DNA of 64,000 nucleotides, taken from assembly GCA_013140975.1 (NCBI GenBank), contig JABFRV010000041.1:1-64000 (forward strand), written 5' to 3'. Source of the DNA: Saprospiraceae bacterium (GTDB lineage: Bacteria; Bacteroidota; Bacteroidia; Chitinophagales; Saprospiraceae). Numbering within the stretch: position 1 is the stretch's first letter; every line of letters starts with the position of its first letter. The notes beneath the pieces are model-generated. The model worked only from the letters and a program-made list of their open reading frames with translations, made no database searches and had not been told where the DNA came from. The position numbers and the translations under genes are program-made. Below are positions 1-7,194 of the stretch, piece after piece.

Positions 1-1669
1 AAATTGGCCTTAATCCATACAAAGAAGAACGAAACGCTATGCCAGAATCAAAAGGTTCATTTTTTTTAGCCCGTGAATTTATCAATGAATCCAATTTACT
101 TTCTTCAAACAATTCTAAAATATAAGGATTCTCTGAATTGCCGCTTGCAACTAAAGCCATATAAACTTGAGTTGTTACAAATCTTTTATTGACTATTTTT
201 TCGCGATTAAATTTGTAGAAATTAACAGCTATTTCATGCTTTCCAAGCGTTTTTTTAACTTTATTAAATGAAGATTCCGCATTTTTGGATGTTCGACTTC
301 GAGCAAAGCTAATTCCTTTGCTTTGCAAAGAAAAATCAAATAACCACTTTAAGTATTTGGGCTGATCAATAAAAAGGCTGCTATAATTAAATAAAATATT
401 ATACTTTTTAGTATCATAGTTGATTAAATAATTTATTTTTTCTTCTTCTGTTAAATCTTGCAGATTTATTTCAGACCTTTCTAGCAAAGAAATTAAACTA
501 TCAATACACTTTAATGCAAGTACTTTATCAGTTTTACTATATTGAGAAAGCAAGAAACTCAATAATACTGAATATTCACTACCCATAATATTTTCATCTA
601 CAGAATACTTATTTATAAACGCTTCAAGTCTTACAAATAAATTGTTGATATGAACTTCACTTGCGGCCAATTGCAAAATCTCCAAACGAGTCAAAAGTAC
701 CAAAGTATTGAATCTTAAATAATTATTTAAATCTACATTATTTTCATTATGTATATAACGATTTAGATGAATCTCTAGGATTTGACAAATACTATCTGCA
801 ACTGTATATTTCTTACACAATACTAAGTTAGCTGCATAAAACTGTAAAATTTGAAAATGATATAATGTTAATTGCTCTGACTCAGATAAAATATTTAACG
901 CTACGCTATTCAAAAATAAATCAGCTGAATCGTACTTGAACAAATTATTATATAACCAACCTTGATCATATAATAATTTAAATCGATTGGATTTACTAGA
1001 ATTATCAATATGCAATAAACGAGTATTGCTCTTTAACGCTTTCTCATATTGCTTCAATAATGAATTAAAATATACTGAATATTGCAAGTGATATTGATAT
1101 TCTTTACTAAAAGAATCCAACTGAAGCACAATTGAGTCCGCTAATTCTTGAAAACTTTTAGCTTCTCTAAATTTATTTAGTCTATAATATAATTCTGAAG
1201 ATGCATCATAACACTTCAGGATAAATTTAACATGATTCTTAGATTTAACTTTATGAATAAGACTATCAAGCAATGATGTGGCCTGACTATAATTTTGCGA
1301 ATAAATAAGTGATCTGGAAAGAACAATATCCGCTTCGAGATTTATTGAATCCGCTTCATGACTTGCAATAAAATAATTACTCTTATATTCATCCAATAAT
1401 CTAACAACACTGCCAAAATTACCGGCATAAAATAGTTTGTTTGCTGCTCCAACAATTATTCGTTCAAATGTTGATTGCTCCCATAATAATTTCTCCGCTC
1501 TAATAAGTTCATAGGCGCTGTTTGAATTCTCTAACAATTTTATCTTTAACATGATACTTAAACTATCACATTCTTTAGATGATAGTTTTTTCTTATTCAA
1601 ATTAAGTTCTTGCGCACCAAGATTTAAAGTGAATATTATAAGCAGGCATCCAATTAAGCTTAATTTCAT
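1..1669 (-). CDS. Exported TPR-CHAT domain protein, C-terminus outside window
   Basis: The reading frame is open from an ATG at 1669 down to the window edge (556 codons, no stop), so the protein is truncated here. It starts with a signal peptide (MKLSLIGCLLIIFTLNLGAQ). About 400 helical residues with tyrosine/leucine/alanine spacing typical of degenerate TPRs follow. The last ~130 residues match the beginning of a CHAT domain: GKHEIAVNFYKF, then a strand VYMALVASG and LFEESKLLDSLI. CHAT is a clan CD (caspase-like) protease fold; its catalytic His and Cys would lie beyond position 1, so activity cannot be judged. The gene is last in a leftward run after ECF sigma, TPR membrane protein and M48 peptidase, 146 nt after the M48 stop. 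Unlike those genes it lacks a CTGATAACA element and has a TAnnTTTG box instead. The CHAT call is confident; proteolytic activity is inferred. Confidence 0.8.
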   Translation of the reverse strand, partial: MKLSLIGCLLIIFTLNLGAQELNLNKKKLSSKECDSLSIMLKIKLLENSNSAYELIRAEKLLWEQSTFERIIVGAANKLFYAGNFGSVVRLLDEYKSNYFIASHEADSINLEADIVLSRSLIYSQNYSQATSLLDSLIHKVKSKNHVKFILKCYDASSELYYRLNKFREAKSFQELADSIVLQLDSFSKEYQYHLQYSVYFNSLLKQYEKALKSNTRLLHIDNSSKSNRFKLLYDQGWLYNNLFKYDSADLFLNSVALNILSESEQLTLYHFQILQFYAANLVLCKKYTVADSICQILEIHLNRYIHNENNVDLNNYLRFNTLVLLTRLEILQLAASEVHINNLFVRLEAFINKYSVDENIMGSEYSVLLSFLLSQYSKTDKVLALKCIDSLISLLERSEINLQDLTEEEKINYLINYDTKKYNILFNYSSLFIDQPKYLKWLFDFSLQSKGISFARSRTSKNAESSFNKVKKTLGKHEIAVNFYKFNREKIVNKRFVTTQVYMALVASGNSENPYILELFEESKLDSLINSRAKKNEPFDSGIAFRSSLYGLRPI

Positions 1670-1687
1670 TAGTAAGTATTTAAATAG

Positions 1688-1695
1688 CAAATTTA
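1688..1695 (-). promoter_or_regulatory. Possible -7 promoter box for the TPR-CHAT gene
   Basis: On the minus strand the sequence reads TAAATTTG, matching the Bacteroidota primary-sigma -7 consensus TAnnTTTG, 18 nt before the ATG at 1669. No clear -33 TTG was seen. It suggests that the CHAT gene can be transcribed separately from the sigma-factor operon. Confidence 0.4.
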
Positions 1696-1815
1696 CCTAT
1701 TTTCTATCGCTTAAGTAATGAAGATTCATAATCAATCATAAGTGAATTTCAATATCATTCGAATTTGCTTCAAACCCTTTTCTAAAATATTTCAACTAAA
1801 ACAAATTCCAATATA

Positions 1816-3339
1816 TTAATACTTAACATATTCAGTTACTACATTTTTGGCGTCAATCAGAACTGCATAACGATCCATTTCACAATGGTATACAGATCCT
1901 CCCGTAATTAATAGGTTTGAACGGACTTTCTTAAGGTTTGAATTTTTAACTTTCCATGAACCATATATGCGTTGCATATTCAATTTATAAGTGGGAGTTT
2001 TTACGCTATAAATTGTAGATTGCGATAACTTTATAATACTAATCTCAATTTTTTCTTTCTCATTCAGAGTTATATATTTTTCTTGAGGCTGCCACTTCTG
2101 CAATCGAACTCCGTCTATAGTTTTAGAAGCCTCAGGAAATTTAAAACACGATTCCTGAGAAGGATTGACCGGCAGGTTATCCATTACTTTTAAATTATAT
2201 GCAGCCTGTTCGGCAAAAACCGAAGAAGAAGTTTGAGAAATATCATTCCAGATTTTTTTAGAATTATCTTTTTGTCCGGCACCTTCATATGCCAATGCCA
2301 GAATAAGTCGCAGCTGTTCCTTTTCCTTATTATCAGCAACAAATAAATTACTCTTCTTAATCAATTCATTGGTTCTATAATAATCTAATGCTTCCAGAAA
2401 CTGTCCTTTAAGTACAAATACTGTCATGATATTCAAATTGGTTGTAAACATTTCCGGATCAATAACACTTGCCTCAATAAGATTTTTTTCAGAATTTGAA
2501 AGGTATTCCTGACGCAACAACATCTCGGGTTTGCTCAACAAGTCTCCTCTGGCTAGAGAAGGCTTTTTCAATCGGGTATTCCACTCCAGTTCTAATGGAT
2601 AAACGAAAGCATCAGCATTTTTTGAAGTAAAATTCAATGCCAGGTAAGCATAATTTACTCCAAGATTATTATAAATCTCTCTTCCTTTATACCACTTATT
2701 AATAAATTCATAGCAATATACTGCAAGTTGATATTTGCCAATTGCGGTAAAATAATTCCCTGCTTCATATACATGAATCAATTCTTCAATCATTCTTTTG
2801 ACTTTGGCAGCTGTTTTCTTTCTTTCTTCAAGACTTGGATATCCGTATAATTTTTCTTCCAGATCAAACTCTTTATAAATATCTTCAATCAAAGGTTCGA
2901 TAATTTCCAATGTCTTATAATTGGCTAAGTAAGCTAAAAATCCACCGCTGACATCAGCTTCCTCTTCATGCGAAATGGAAGAATTCTCTGCACTTGAATA
3001 CGCCAAAAAACTGGTTTCTTTGGCTTTCAGATCTTTTTGAAATGCGTGTGAGAGTTCATGCCCAAGAACAAATGCGAGTGCTGAAGAAGAATCCTTACCA
3101 TATTTTCTGCAAGCTTGTAGAAGCTTTTCACTAATTTCAATTGAATTTTTTGTTCTTCTGTACAGTGCAGCATTTCGATCGTCATTAGTAATAACTACTT
3201 TCGGTTTAAGGATAATCTTATTCCCATTTTGCTTGTAAAGCTTATCCAAAACCTTTTGAGCAGCTGCGGATTCCTGTGCACAAACAAATGCCGGTATCCC
3301 TAAGAGGAGTACCGGCAATATTTTAATGAATTTAAGCAT
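1816..3339 (-). CDS. Exported M48-family zinc metallopeptidase with TPR-like C-terminal region
   Basis: 507 residues with a signal peptide (residues 1-22, cleavage after FVCAQ). The zinc site GHELSHAF gives His94, Glu95 and His98. The third ligand is probably Glu127 in HEEEADVSGG, the EADxxG pattern of M48/Oma1/BepA-like peptidases. After the catalytic domain, residues ~190-380 are helical and TPR-like, as in BepA; the last ~100 residues look beta-rich. This implies a soluble periplasmic protease or chaperone. The gene follows the TPR/anti-sigma-like gene by 65 nt and has its own CTGATAACA element 46 nt upstream of the ATG. Family assignment is firm; the substrate is unknown. The neighbouring exported TPR proteins and the anti-sigma-like protein are possible targets, by inference. 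Confidence 0.85.
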   Translation of the reverse strand: MLKFIKILPVLLLGIPAFVCAQESAAAQKVLDKLYKQNGNKIILKPKVVITNDDRNAALYRRTKNSIEISEKLLQACRKYGKDSSSALAFVLGHELSHAFQKDLKAKETSFLAYSSAENSSISHEEEADVSGGFLAYLANYKTLEIIEPLIEDIYKEFDLEEKLYGYPSLEERKKTAAKVKRMIEELIHVYEAGNYFTAIGKYQLAVYCYEFINKWYKGREIYNNLGVNYAYLALNFTSKNADAFVYPLELEWNTRLKKPSLARGDLLSKPEMLLRQEYLSNSEKNLIEASVIDPEMFTTNLNIMTVFVLKGQFLEALDYYRTNELIKKSNLFVADNKEKEQLRLILALAYEGAGQKDNSKKIWNDISQTSSSVFAEQAAYNLKVMDNLPVNPSQESCFKFPEASKTIDGVRLQKWQPQEKYITLNEKEKIEISIIKLSQSTIYSVKTPTYKLNMQRIYGSWKVKNSNLKKVRSNLLITGGSVYHCEMDRYAVLIDAKNVVTEYVKY

Positions 3340-3385
3340 TGTCTGAAATTGATCTGTTACTATATGGATTCTGATTTAAGGATTA

Positions 3386-3394
3386 TGTTATCAG
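3386..3394 (-). promoter_or_regulatory. CTGATAACA element upstream of the M48 peptidase gene
   Basis: The minus strand reads CTGATAACA, then 15 nt, then AATCC. It lies 46 nt upstream of the ATG at 3339. The same 9-mer with the same AAT spacing precedes the TPR, sigma factor and caspase genes. It is interpreted as the -35-like element of a promoter used by the local ECF sigma factor. Confidence 0.6.
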
Positions 3395-3404
3395 ATTGAT
3401 TCAA

Positions 3405-4226
3405 TTATTTTTTCAAAAGATCTAAGTAAGCTTTCGCATTCTCGTAATATTTAGATCCGGAGTCCGAAGCCAGTTCCTGTAACAAGAATCTAGCAGTATC
3501 AAGATCATGCTCAGTCTGGAACTGTGTGTAACACATCGCTGCATACCACTTTGCAAGATCACGGTCTTCTTTTTCAGCGATTCTGGTTAAAGGAGTAAGA
3601 TACTTTGCACCTTTGGCATATTTACCTTCGTGAACATAAGAGATACCAAGATAAAGCTGTGCTGTATTATCATCCGGATAGCTATTTAAATATTGAAGAA
3701 GAGCCATTCTTGCTTTTACATACTCATCTTGCTTTACAAGTAAAAGTGCGAAAGCCAGTGAATCCTTCTTGCCTTTTTCCTTATCACCCAAGCCAGGAAC
3801 AGACAGATCTTCTATTGTCGCTACCAGGTGACGATTCTCAAGTTTCAAATCCGCAACATTCGGCAAAGGATAGTTATCCGAAGGCCATAAAATAAATACA
3901 CTCACAACTAATATTGCTGCAATACTTGCTGCAATTGCCCAATCCTTTGACCTTTCTGTTTTCTTAATGAAAGGCCTGACAATGCTTTGATTCTCATTAA
4001 AGAATCCTTGTGATTCCAGCTTGCCTTCAACATTAAGAATAGTATTTCTGATTCTTTGATTTCCAAATCTCTCAATGTGCTCAATGATATTGTTGTACGT
4101 TTTTAAATCATTGGCGAGAGTTGAATCCTGATTCATCTTCTTTTCAAATTGTTCTTTGGCTTGCTGATCTAATTCATTGAATTTCCACGCTTCTATGCGA
4201 TCTAAATTGTTCCATGTATTTTTCAT
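3405..4226 (-). CDS. Single-pass membrane TPR protein with anti-sigma-like N-terminus
   Basis: 273 residues. The first ~90 residues are charged and helical (ELDQQAKEQFEKKMNQDS, then LANDL), resembling the FExxLxxDxxLxxE pattern seen in cytoplasmic heads of Bacteroidota anti-sigma/TPR proteins; there are no zinc-binding cysteines. One hydrophobic segment (about 96-114) follows, and residues ~150-273 form about three TPR units (KARMALLQYLNSYPDD, AQLYLGISYVHEGKYAKGA). The predicted topology is a cytoplasmic head and periplasmic TPR tail. The gene starts 40 nt after the sigma-factor stop, the usual position for a cognate anti-sigma factor. Its CTGATAACA element lies inside the last codons of the sigma gene. 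The anti-sigma role is inferred from position, topology and the N-terminal pattern, not from a defined zinc anti-sigma domain. Confidence 0.75.
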   Translation of the reverse strand: MKNTWNNLDRIEAWKFNELDQQAKEQFEKKMNQDSTLANDLKTYNNIIEHIERFGNQRIRNTILNVEGKLESQGFFNENQSIVRPFIKKTERSKDWAIAASIAAILVVSVFILWPSDNYPLPNVADLKLENRHLVATIEDLSVPGLGDKEKGKKDSLAFALLLVKQDEYVKARMALLQYLNSYPDDNTAQLYLGISYVHEGKYAKGAKYLTPLTRIAEKEDRDLAKWYAAMCYTQFQTEHDLDTARFLLQELASDSGSKYYENAKAYLDLLKK

Positions 4227-4266
4227 ATTATTTAATAATTTAATTTGTTATTTATTTATTTCAAAA

Positions 4267-4815
4267 TCATTCGTTTGTTATCAGTTCACGTAAAGAATTC
4301 ATACATCTGTTTTTCTTAACGCGGATAAAACCTTGTGTATAGCCCATGATATCTGCTACTTTTCCCAATGGAACATTGTAGTAATAGAAATTCATAATAA
4401 TTTCTTTACATTCTTTTCCTATATTTTCCAATGCACGTTCCATTTTAGAAAATTGCAATTCCTTATCTTCAGGATTATTATCATCCTGTGCATCTCTCCA
4501 ATCAAAATCGGATTCGCCGATTTCAACTGTTTCAGTCGTTTTGTTTTTTACCAAGGAAGCGAGCCACTTATTCTGTGCAATTGACATAATATAAGTACTT
4601 AACTTCGTTCCACTGTACAACTCAAATTCCGGATTACGGACATTCTTAACAAGAGCAATAAGCACCTCCTGAAAGAGATCTCTTGCTGATTCTTTGGTTC
4701 CGCTATTATTTAGCACATACTTTAGAACCATAGGGTAATACTCCTGGTATAATTCCTCAAAAGCCCATTCTTCATTGAGCTTCAAGGCCGTCATAAAATT
4801 TTCGCTAGGTTTCAT
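4267..4815 (-). CDS. ECF-type RNA polymerase sigma factor
   Basis: 182 residues, the usual size for an extracytoplasmic-function sigma-70. Region 2 is visible at ~18-85 (FEELYQEYYPMVLKYVL, then ESARDLFQEVLIALVKN and KLSTYIMSIAQNKWLA). Region 4 is at ~125-180 (ALENIGKECKEIIMNFYY, then LGKVADIMGYTQGFIRVKK, NRCMNSLREL). There is no region 3. It is the first gene of the leftward run and its stop is 40 nt before the TPR membrane protein. A CTGATAACA element sits 45 nt upstream of its ATG and another faces the divergent caspase gene, which suggests autoregulation of a small regulon. The sigma-factor identity is clear; the regulon is inferred from the repeated motif. Confidence 0.9.
   Translation of the reverse strand: MKPSENFMTALKLNEEWAFEELYQEYYPMVLKYVLNNSGTKESARDLFQEVLIALVKNVRNPEFELYSGTKLSTYIMSIAQNKWLASLVKNKTTETVEIGESDFDWRDAQDDNNPEDKELQFSKMERALENIGKECKEIIMNFYYYNVPLGKVADIMGYTQGFIRVKKNRCMNSLRELITNE
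4276..4284 (-). promoter_or_regulatory. CTGATAACA element upstream of the TPR membrane-protein gene
   Basis: The minus strand reads CTGATAACA, 49 nt before the ATG at 4226, followed after 15 nt by AATAA. It overlaps the last codons (Leu-Ile-Thr) of the sigma-factor gene, so coding constraint could explain the sequence. Its spacing nevertheless matches the other three copies. Confidence 0.45.
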
Positions 4816-4860
4816 ACATTAATTTTTTTGGTACATTGATGAATTCAACTATTTCCCTAA

Positions 4861-4869
4861 TGTTATCAG
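4861..4869 (-). promoter_or_regulatory. CTGATAACA element upstream of the ECF sigma-factor gene
   Basis: The minus strand reads CTGATAACA, 45 nt before the ATG at 4815, followed after 15 nt by AATTC. It is one of four copies, each oriented toward its downstream gene, and fits an autoregulated ECF promoter. Confidence 0.6.
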
Positions 4870-4978
4870 GTATTATACATTTTTTGTAAATTTACTGAAA
4901 TTTATTAGTTTTAACCTGATTCTAAAATGACAGTTTCAACTCTTATTAATACTAAATTTATTAAATTCCCTTTATTGG

Positions 4979-4987
4979 CTGATAACA
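4979..4987 (+). promoter_or_regulatory. CTGATAACA element upstream of the caspase gene
   Basis: The plus strand reads CTGATAACA, 41 nt before the ATG at 5029, followed after 15 nt by AATAC. It is the only copy on the plus strand and ties the divergent caspase gene to the same putative regulon. A second short match (ACCTGAT at 4914-4920, inverted relative to 4865-4871) also lies in this divergent region. Confidence 0.6.
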
Positions 4988-5028
4988 AAGGACGATTTTC
5001 TTAATACATCAGATAGAAATCTTATTAT

Positions 5029-6978
5029 ATGCGCAACTATTTTACTTATTTATTATGCTTTTTCGCACTTTCAAATAGTTTTGTAAAAGGGCAATCAAAA
5101 ACCCATGTTCTACTTACCGGCATTGGCTCATATCCTTCGAATTCAGATTGGCATAAACTATCTTCCGCCAACGATCTCGATTTATTACAATTAAGTCTAG
5201 TAGATTTTGGAATTCCCAAGAGTCAAATTACGATAAAAAAAGATGCAGAAGTAACGCATGCAAACTTATTGACATCCATAGAATCAGATTTACTCAACAA
5301 AGTAAGTCCAGGTGATTTTGCTTATTTTCACTTTTCAGGTCATGGACAGCAGATCCGCGACAAGAACAATGATGAAGTAGATGGCCTTGACGAAGCGCTG
5401 GTACCCTATGATTCTCCCAAATTTTTCAATAAAGGCATATACGAAGGAGAAAGACTTGTGACAGATGATGAATTGCATATGTTATTTTCGAGAATTAGAA
5501 AAAAGCTTGGTCCGGAAGGAAGATTACTCGTTTGTATTGATGCCTGTCATTCTGGATCTGCGACTCGAGGAAACAATCAGGATAAACTTAATTCAAGGGG
5601 AACACATATAATAATGGCGGATGCATTTGATATGCTGCCTATAATCAATAATCAGGAAAATTCTAATGTGGATAATATTAATTCTGATAATCCCCAACTT
5701 GCTCCTCAAATTAATTTCTACAGTTCAAGCCCACATCAATTAAGCTACGAGTATAAGGACAAGAATAATAAATCATACGGTCTTTTTTCTTATGCTTTCT
5801 GCAAATCACTTTATGAATTAAATAACGACGATAATTATAAAACACTTTGGGACAAACTTTCATTATTTATCTCCTATCAGACTTCGATTCAAACTCCTTA
5901 TGCTGAAGGAAGGATCAATGAAAAAGTTTTTGGAAAGTTGGTTAGAACGCAAAACCGATATTTCACACTTAAAAAAATTCTAGCCCCGAATCTTCTTATC
6001 CTTGGAGCCGGAGCATTGCAGGGAATAACAGAAGGAAGTAAAGTTGGCATTTATGAATTAAAGGACAGACATTATGCTAAACCCATTGCAACTGCAATAG
6101 TAGATGGAGTTGACATTTTTACTTCTGATATTACACTGTCAAAAAAATGGAAAGCAAAAAACCTCAGTAAATACAAGGTCAAAGTTATCGAACACCAGAC
6201 CGCCGAACTAATAATCAAACTCAAGCTTGACTCTGATATAAAATATGAAAGTATCATATCAAAAAAATTGATTGAGAACCCAATTATTACTCTAGAAAAG
6301 AATAATTATGATCTGCAATTATTAATACGGGAAAATGCTCCTGATTCTATACAAATCTTAATTAATTCTCCCGATGGTTTCACTTTATATGATAATTTTT
6401 TAAACAATATACAAGAACTGGAAGATGATATTTTTTATCAGATCGATGAGTGCATATCAAAATTTGCCAGAGCCAACAATCTTCGGAAGCTAAACACTCC
6501 GGATAATTTTTTTGGCGCAGAAATTGAATTATATATACGTGATTCAACCGGAAAATTTAATATTTCAGAAACTAAAGTATTACACACCAACCAAAAAGCC
6601 AAGATTAAAATTCATAATCGAGGGAAAGAAGTATTTTATTTTTCTCTTTTCGATATTAGCCCTAACTCAGAAATAGAAAAACTCATTCCGAGAGAAAAAG
6701 CTGCAATCGATTATAGCCTAAGCCCGGATAGCACATATCTAAGTGATTCCTTTGAAGTCAGCCCTCCGTATGGAACGGATGTATTAAAACTTATCTGCAC
6801 CAAAGAACCCATAGAATTTAATGCTCCGGTACGTGGAAAAAATTCTGAAAGCAATAACCCTATTCAGAAATTAATAAGAACACTGTATTTACCTGGAATG
6901 GAAACACGGGGATTAAAGCCAAGCCTTTCTACCGACCAGGGGTATATTGGGTCGTTTACGTTTATTGTAAAGGAATAA
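5029..6978 (+). CDS. Exported caspase-family (C14) protein with DUF4384-like C-terminal region
   Basis: 649 residues with a signal peptide ending near residue 22 (FVKGQ). The peptidase C14 domain spans ~25-310: the catalytic His is His105 in FHFSGHGQQI and the catalytic Cys is Cys173 in VCIDACHSGS, both intact. The middle (~320-500) is of unknown fold. The C-terminal ~130 residues (IELYIRDSTGKF, FYFSLFDISP, FEVSPPYGTDVLKL) resemble DUF4384, often fused to bacterial caspase homologues. The gene diverges from the sigma/TPR/M48/CHAT run and carries the same CTGATAACA element, so it is probably co-regulated. The acidic tract after the His loop (DKNNDEVDGLDEAL) may bind calcium, as in metacaspases; this is inference. 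Export is unusual for a cell-death effector and points to a role in the envelope. Confidence 0.88.
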   Translation: MRNYFTYLLCFFALSNSFVKGQSKTHVLLTGIGSYPSNSDWHKLSSANDLDLLQLSLVDFGIPKSQITIKKDAEVTHANLLTSIESDLLNKVSPGDFAYFHFSGHGQQIRDKNNDEVDGLDEALVPYDSPKFFNKGIYEGERLVTDDELHMLFSRIRKKLGPEGRLLVCIDACHSGSATRGNNQDKLNSRGTHIIMADAFDMLPIINNQENSNVDNINSDNPQLAPQINFYSSSPHQLSYEYKDKNNKSYGLFSYAFCKSLYELNNDDNYKTLWDKLSLFISYQTSIQTPYAEGRINEKVFGKLVRTQNRYFTLKKILAPNLLILGAGALQGITEGSKVGIYELKDRHYAKPIATAIVDGVDIFTSDITLSKKWKAKNLSKYKVKVIEHQTAELIIKLKLDSDIKYESIISKKLIENPIITLEKNNYDLQLLIRENAPDSIQILINSPDGFTLYDNFLNNIQELEDDIFYQIDECISKFARANNLRKLNTPDNFFGAEIELYIRDSTGKFNISETKVLHTNQKAKIKIHNRGKEVFYFSLFDISPNSEIEKLIPREKAAIDYSLSPDSTYLSDSFEVSPPYGTDVLKLICTKEPIEFNAPVRGKNSESNNPIQKLIRTLYLPGMETRGLKPSLSTDQGYIGSFTFIVKE

Positions 6979-7005
6979 GTCGCAAGACTTTAATCGTATG
7001 TCGAG

Positions 7006-7123
7006 AGTCGCGGGTCGCGAGTTCGGAAATACATTTTGTATTCAGAACCTCATTCTCATCCCGGTTTTAAGTCGGGACAATTTTCACTTTTCAATTTTCT
7101 CCCGACATAATGTCGGGACAATT
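7006..7123. repeat. Intergenic cluster of GC-rich hairpins and repeats
   Basis: The gap between the caspase gene and purL contains AGTCGCGGGTCGCGA (7006-7020), which recurs inverted at 27699-27713. It also contains two copies of GTCGGGACAATT (7072-7083, 7112-7123) and a perfect hairpin CCCGACA-TAA-TGTCGGG (7101-7117). Such GC-rich palindromes stand out in this AT-rich sequence and look like small dispersed repeats. The hairpin may also help terminate the caspase transcript. Confidence 0.6.
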
Positions 7124-7127
7124 ATAT

Positions 7128-7161
7128 AAAGCTTCAGAGCTCCAGAGCTTCAGAGCATTAA
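7128..7161. repeat. Small repeat with AGAGCTTCAGAGCATTAA, copy 1
   Basis: A tract of degenerate 10-mers (AGCTTCAGAGC type) directly upstream of the purL promoter. Its 18-nt end AGAGCTTCAGAGCATTAA (7144-7161) recurs inverted at 10547-10564, after tlpA. The two copies thus flank the purL-tlpA unit. Confidence 0.65.
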
Positions 7162-7168
7162 CTTTTCG

Positions 7169-7176
7169 TATCTTTG
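7169..7176 (+). promoter_or_regulatory. -7 promoter box of purL
   Basis: TATCTTTG matches the Bacteroidota -7 consensus TAnnTTTG and ends 18 nt before the ATG at 7195. The longest open frame would start at a TTG inside this box, which argues that the ATG is the real start. Confidence 0.65.
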
Positions 7177-7194
7177 TCCCTTACCAGCCACCAT

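Noticed and set aside
4865-4920. ATCAGGT/ACCTGAT inverted pair between the sigma and caspase genes as a regulator operator
   Set aside because: The left half overlaps the CTGATAACA element and the 7-bp match with a long spacer is weak; the CTGATAACA motif explains the region better.
1-6978. Reading the caspase/CHAT island as a CRISPR-linked (Craspase-type) or gasdermin defence system
   Set aside because: No CRISPR, Cas effector or gasdermin-like small protein is present, and all three protease-fold proteins carry export signals.
7174-7194. TTG start for purL giving seven extra residues
   Set aside because: The TTG lies within the TATCTTTG promoter box, so it would not be inside the transcript; the ATG at 7195 fits the family length.
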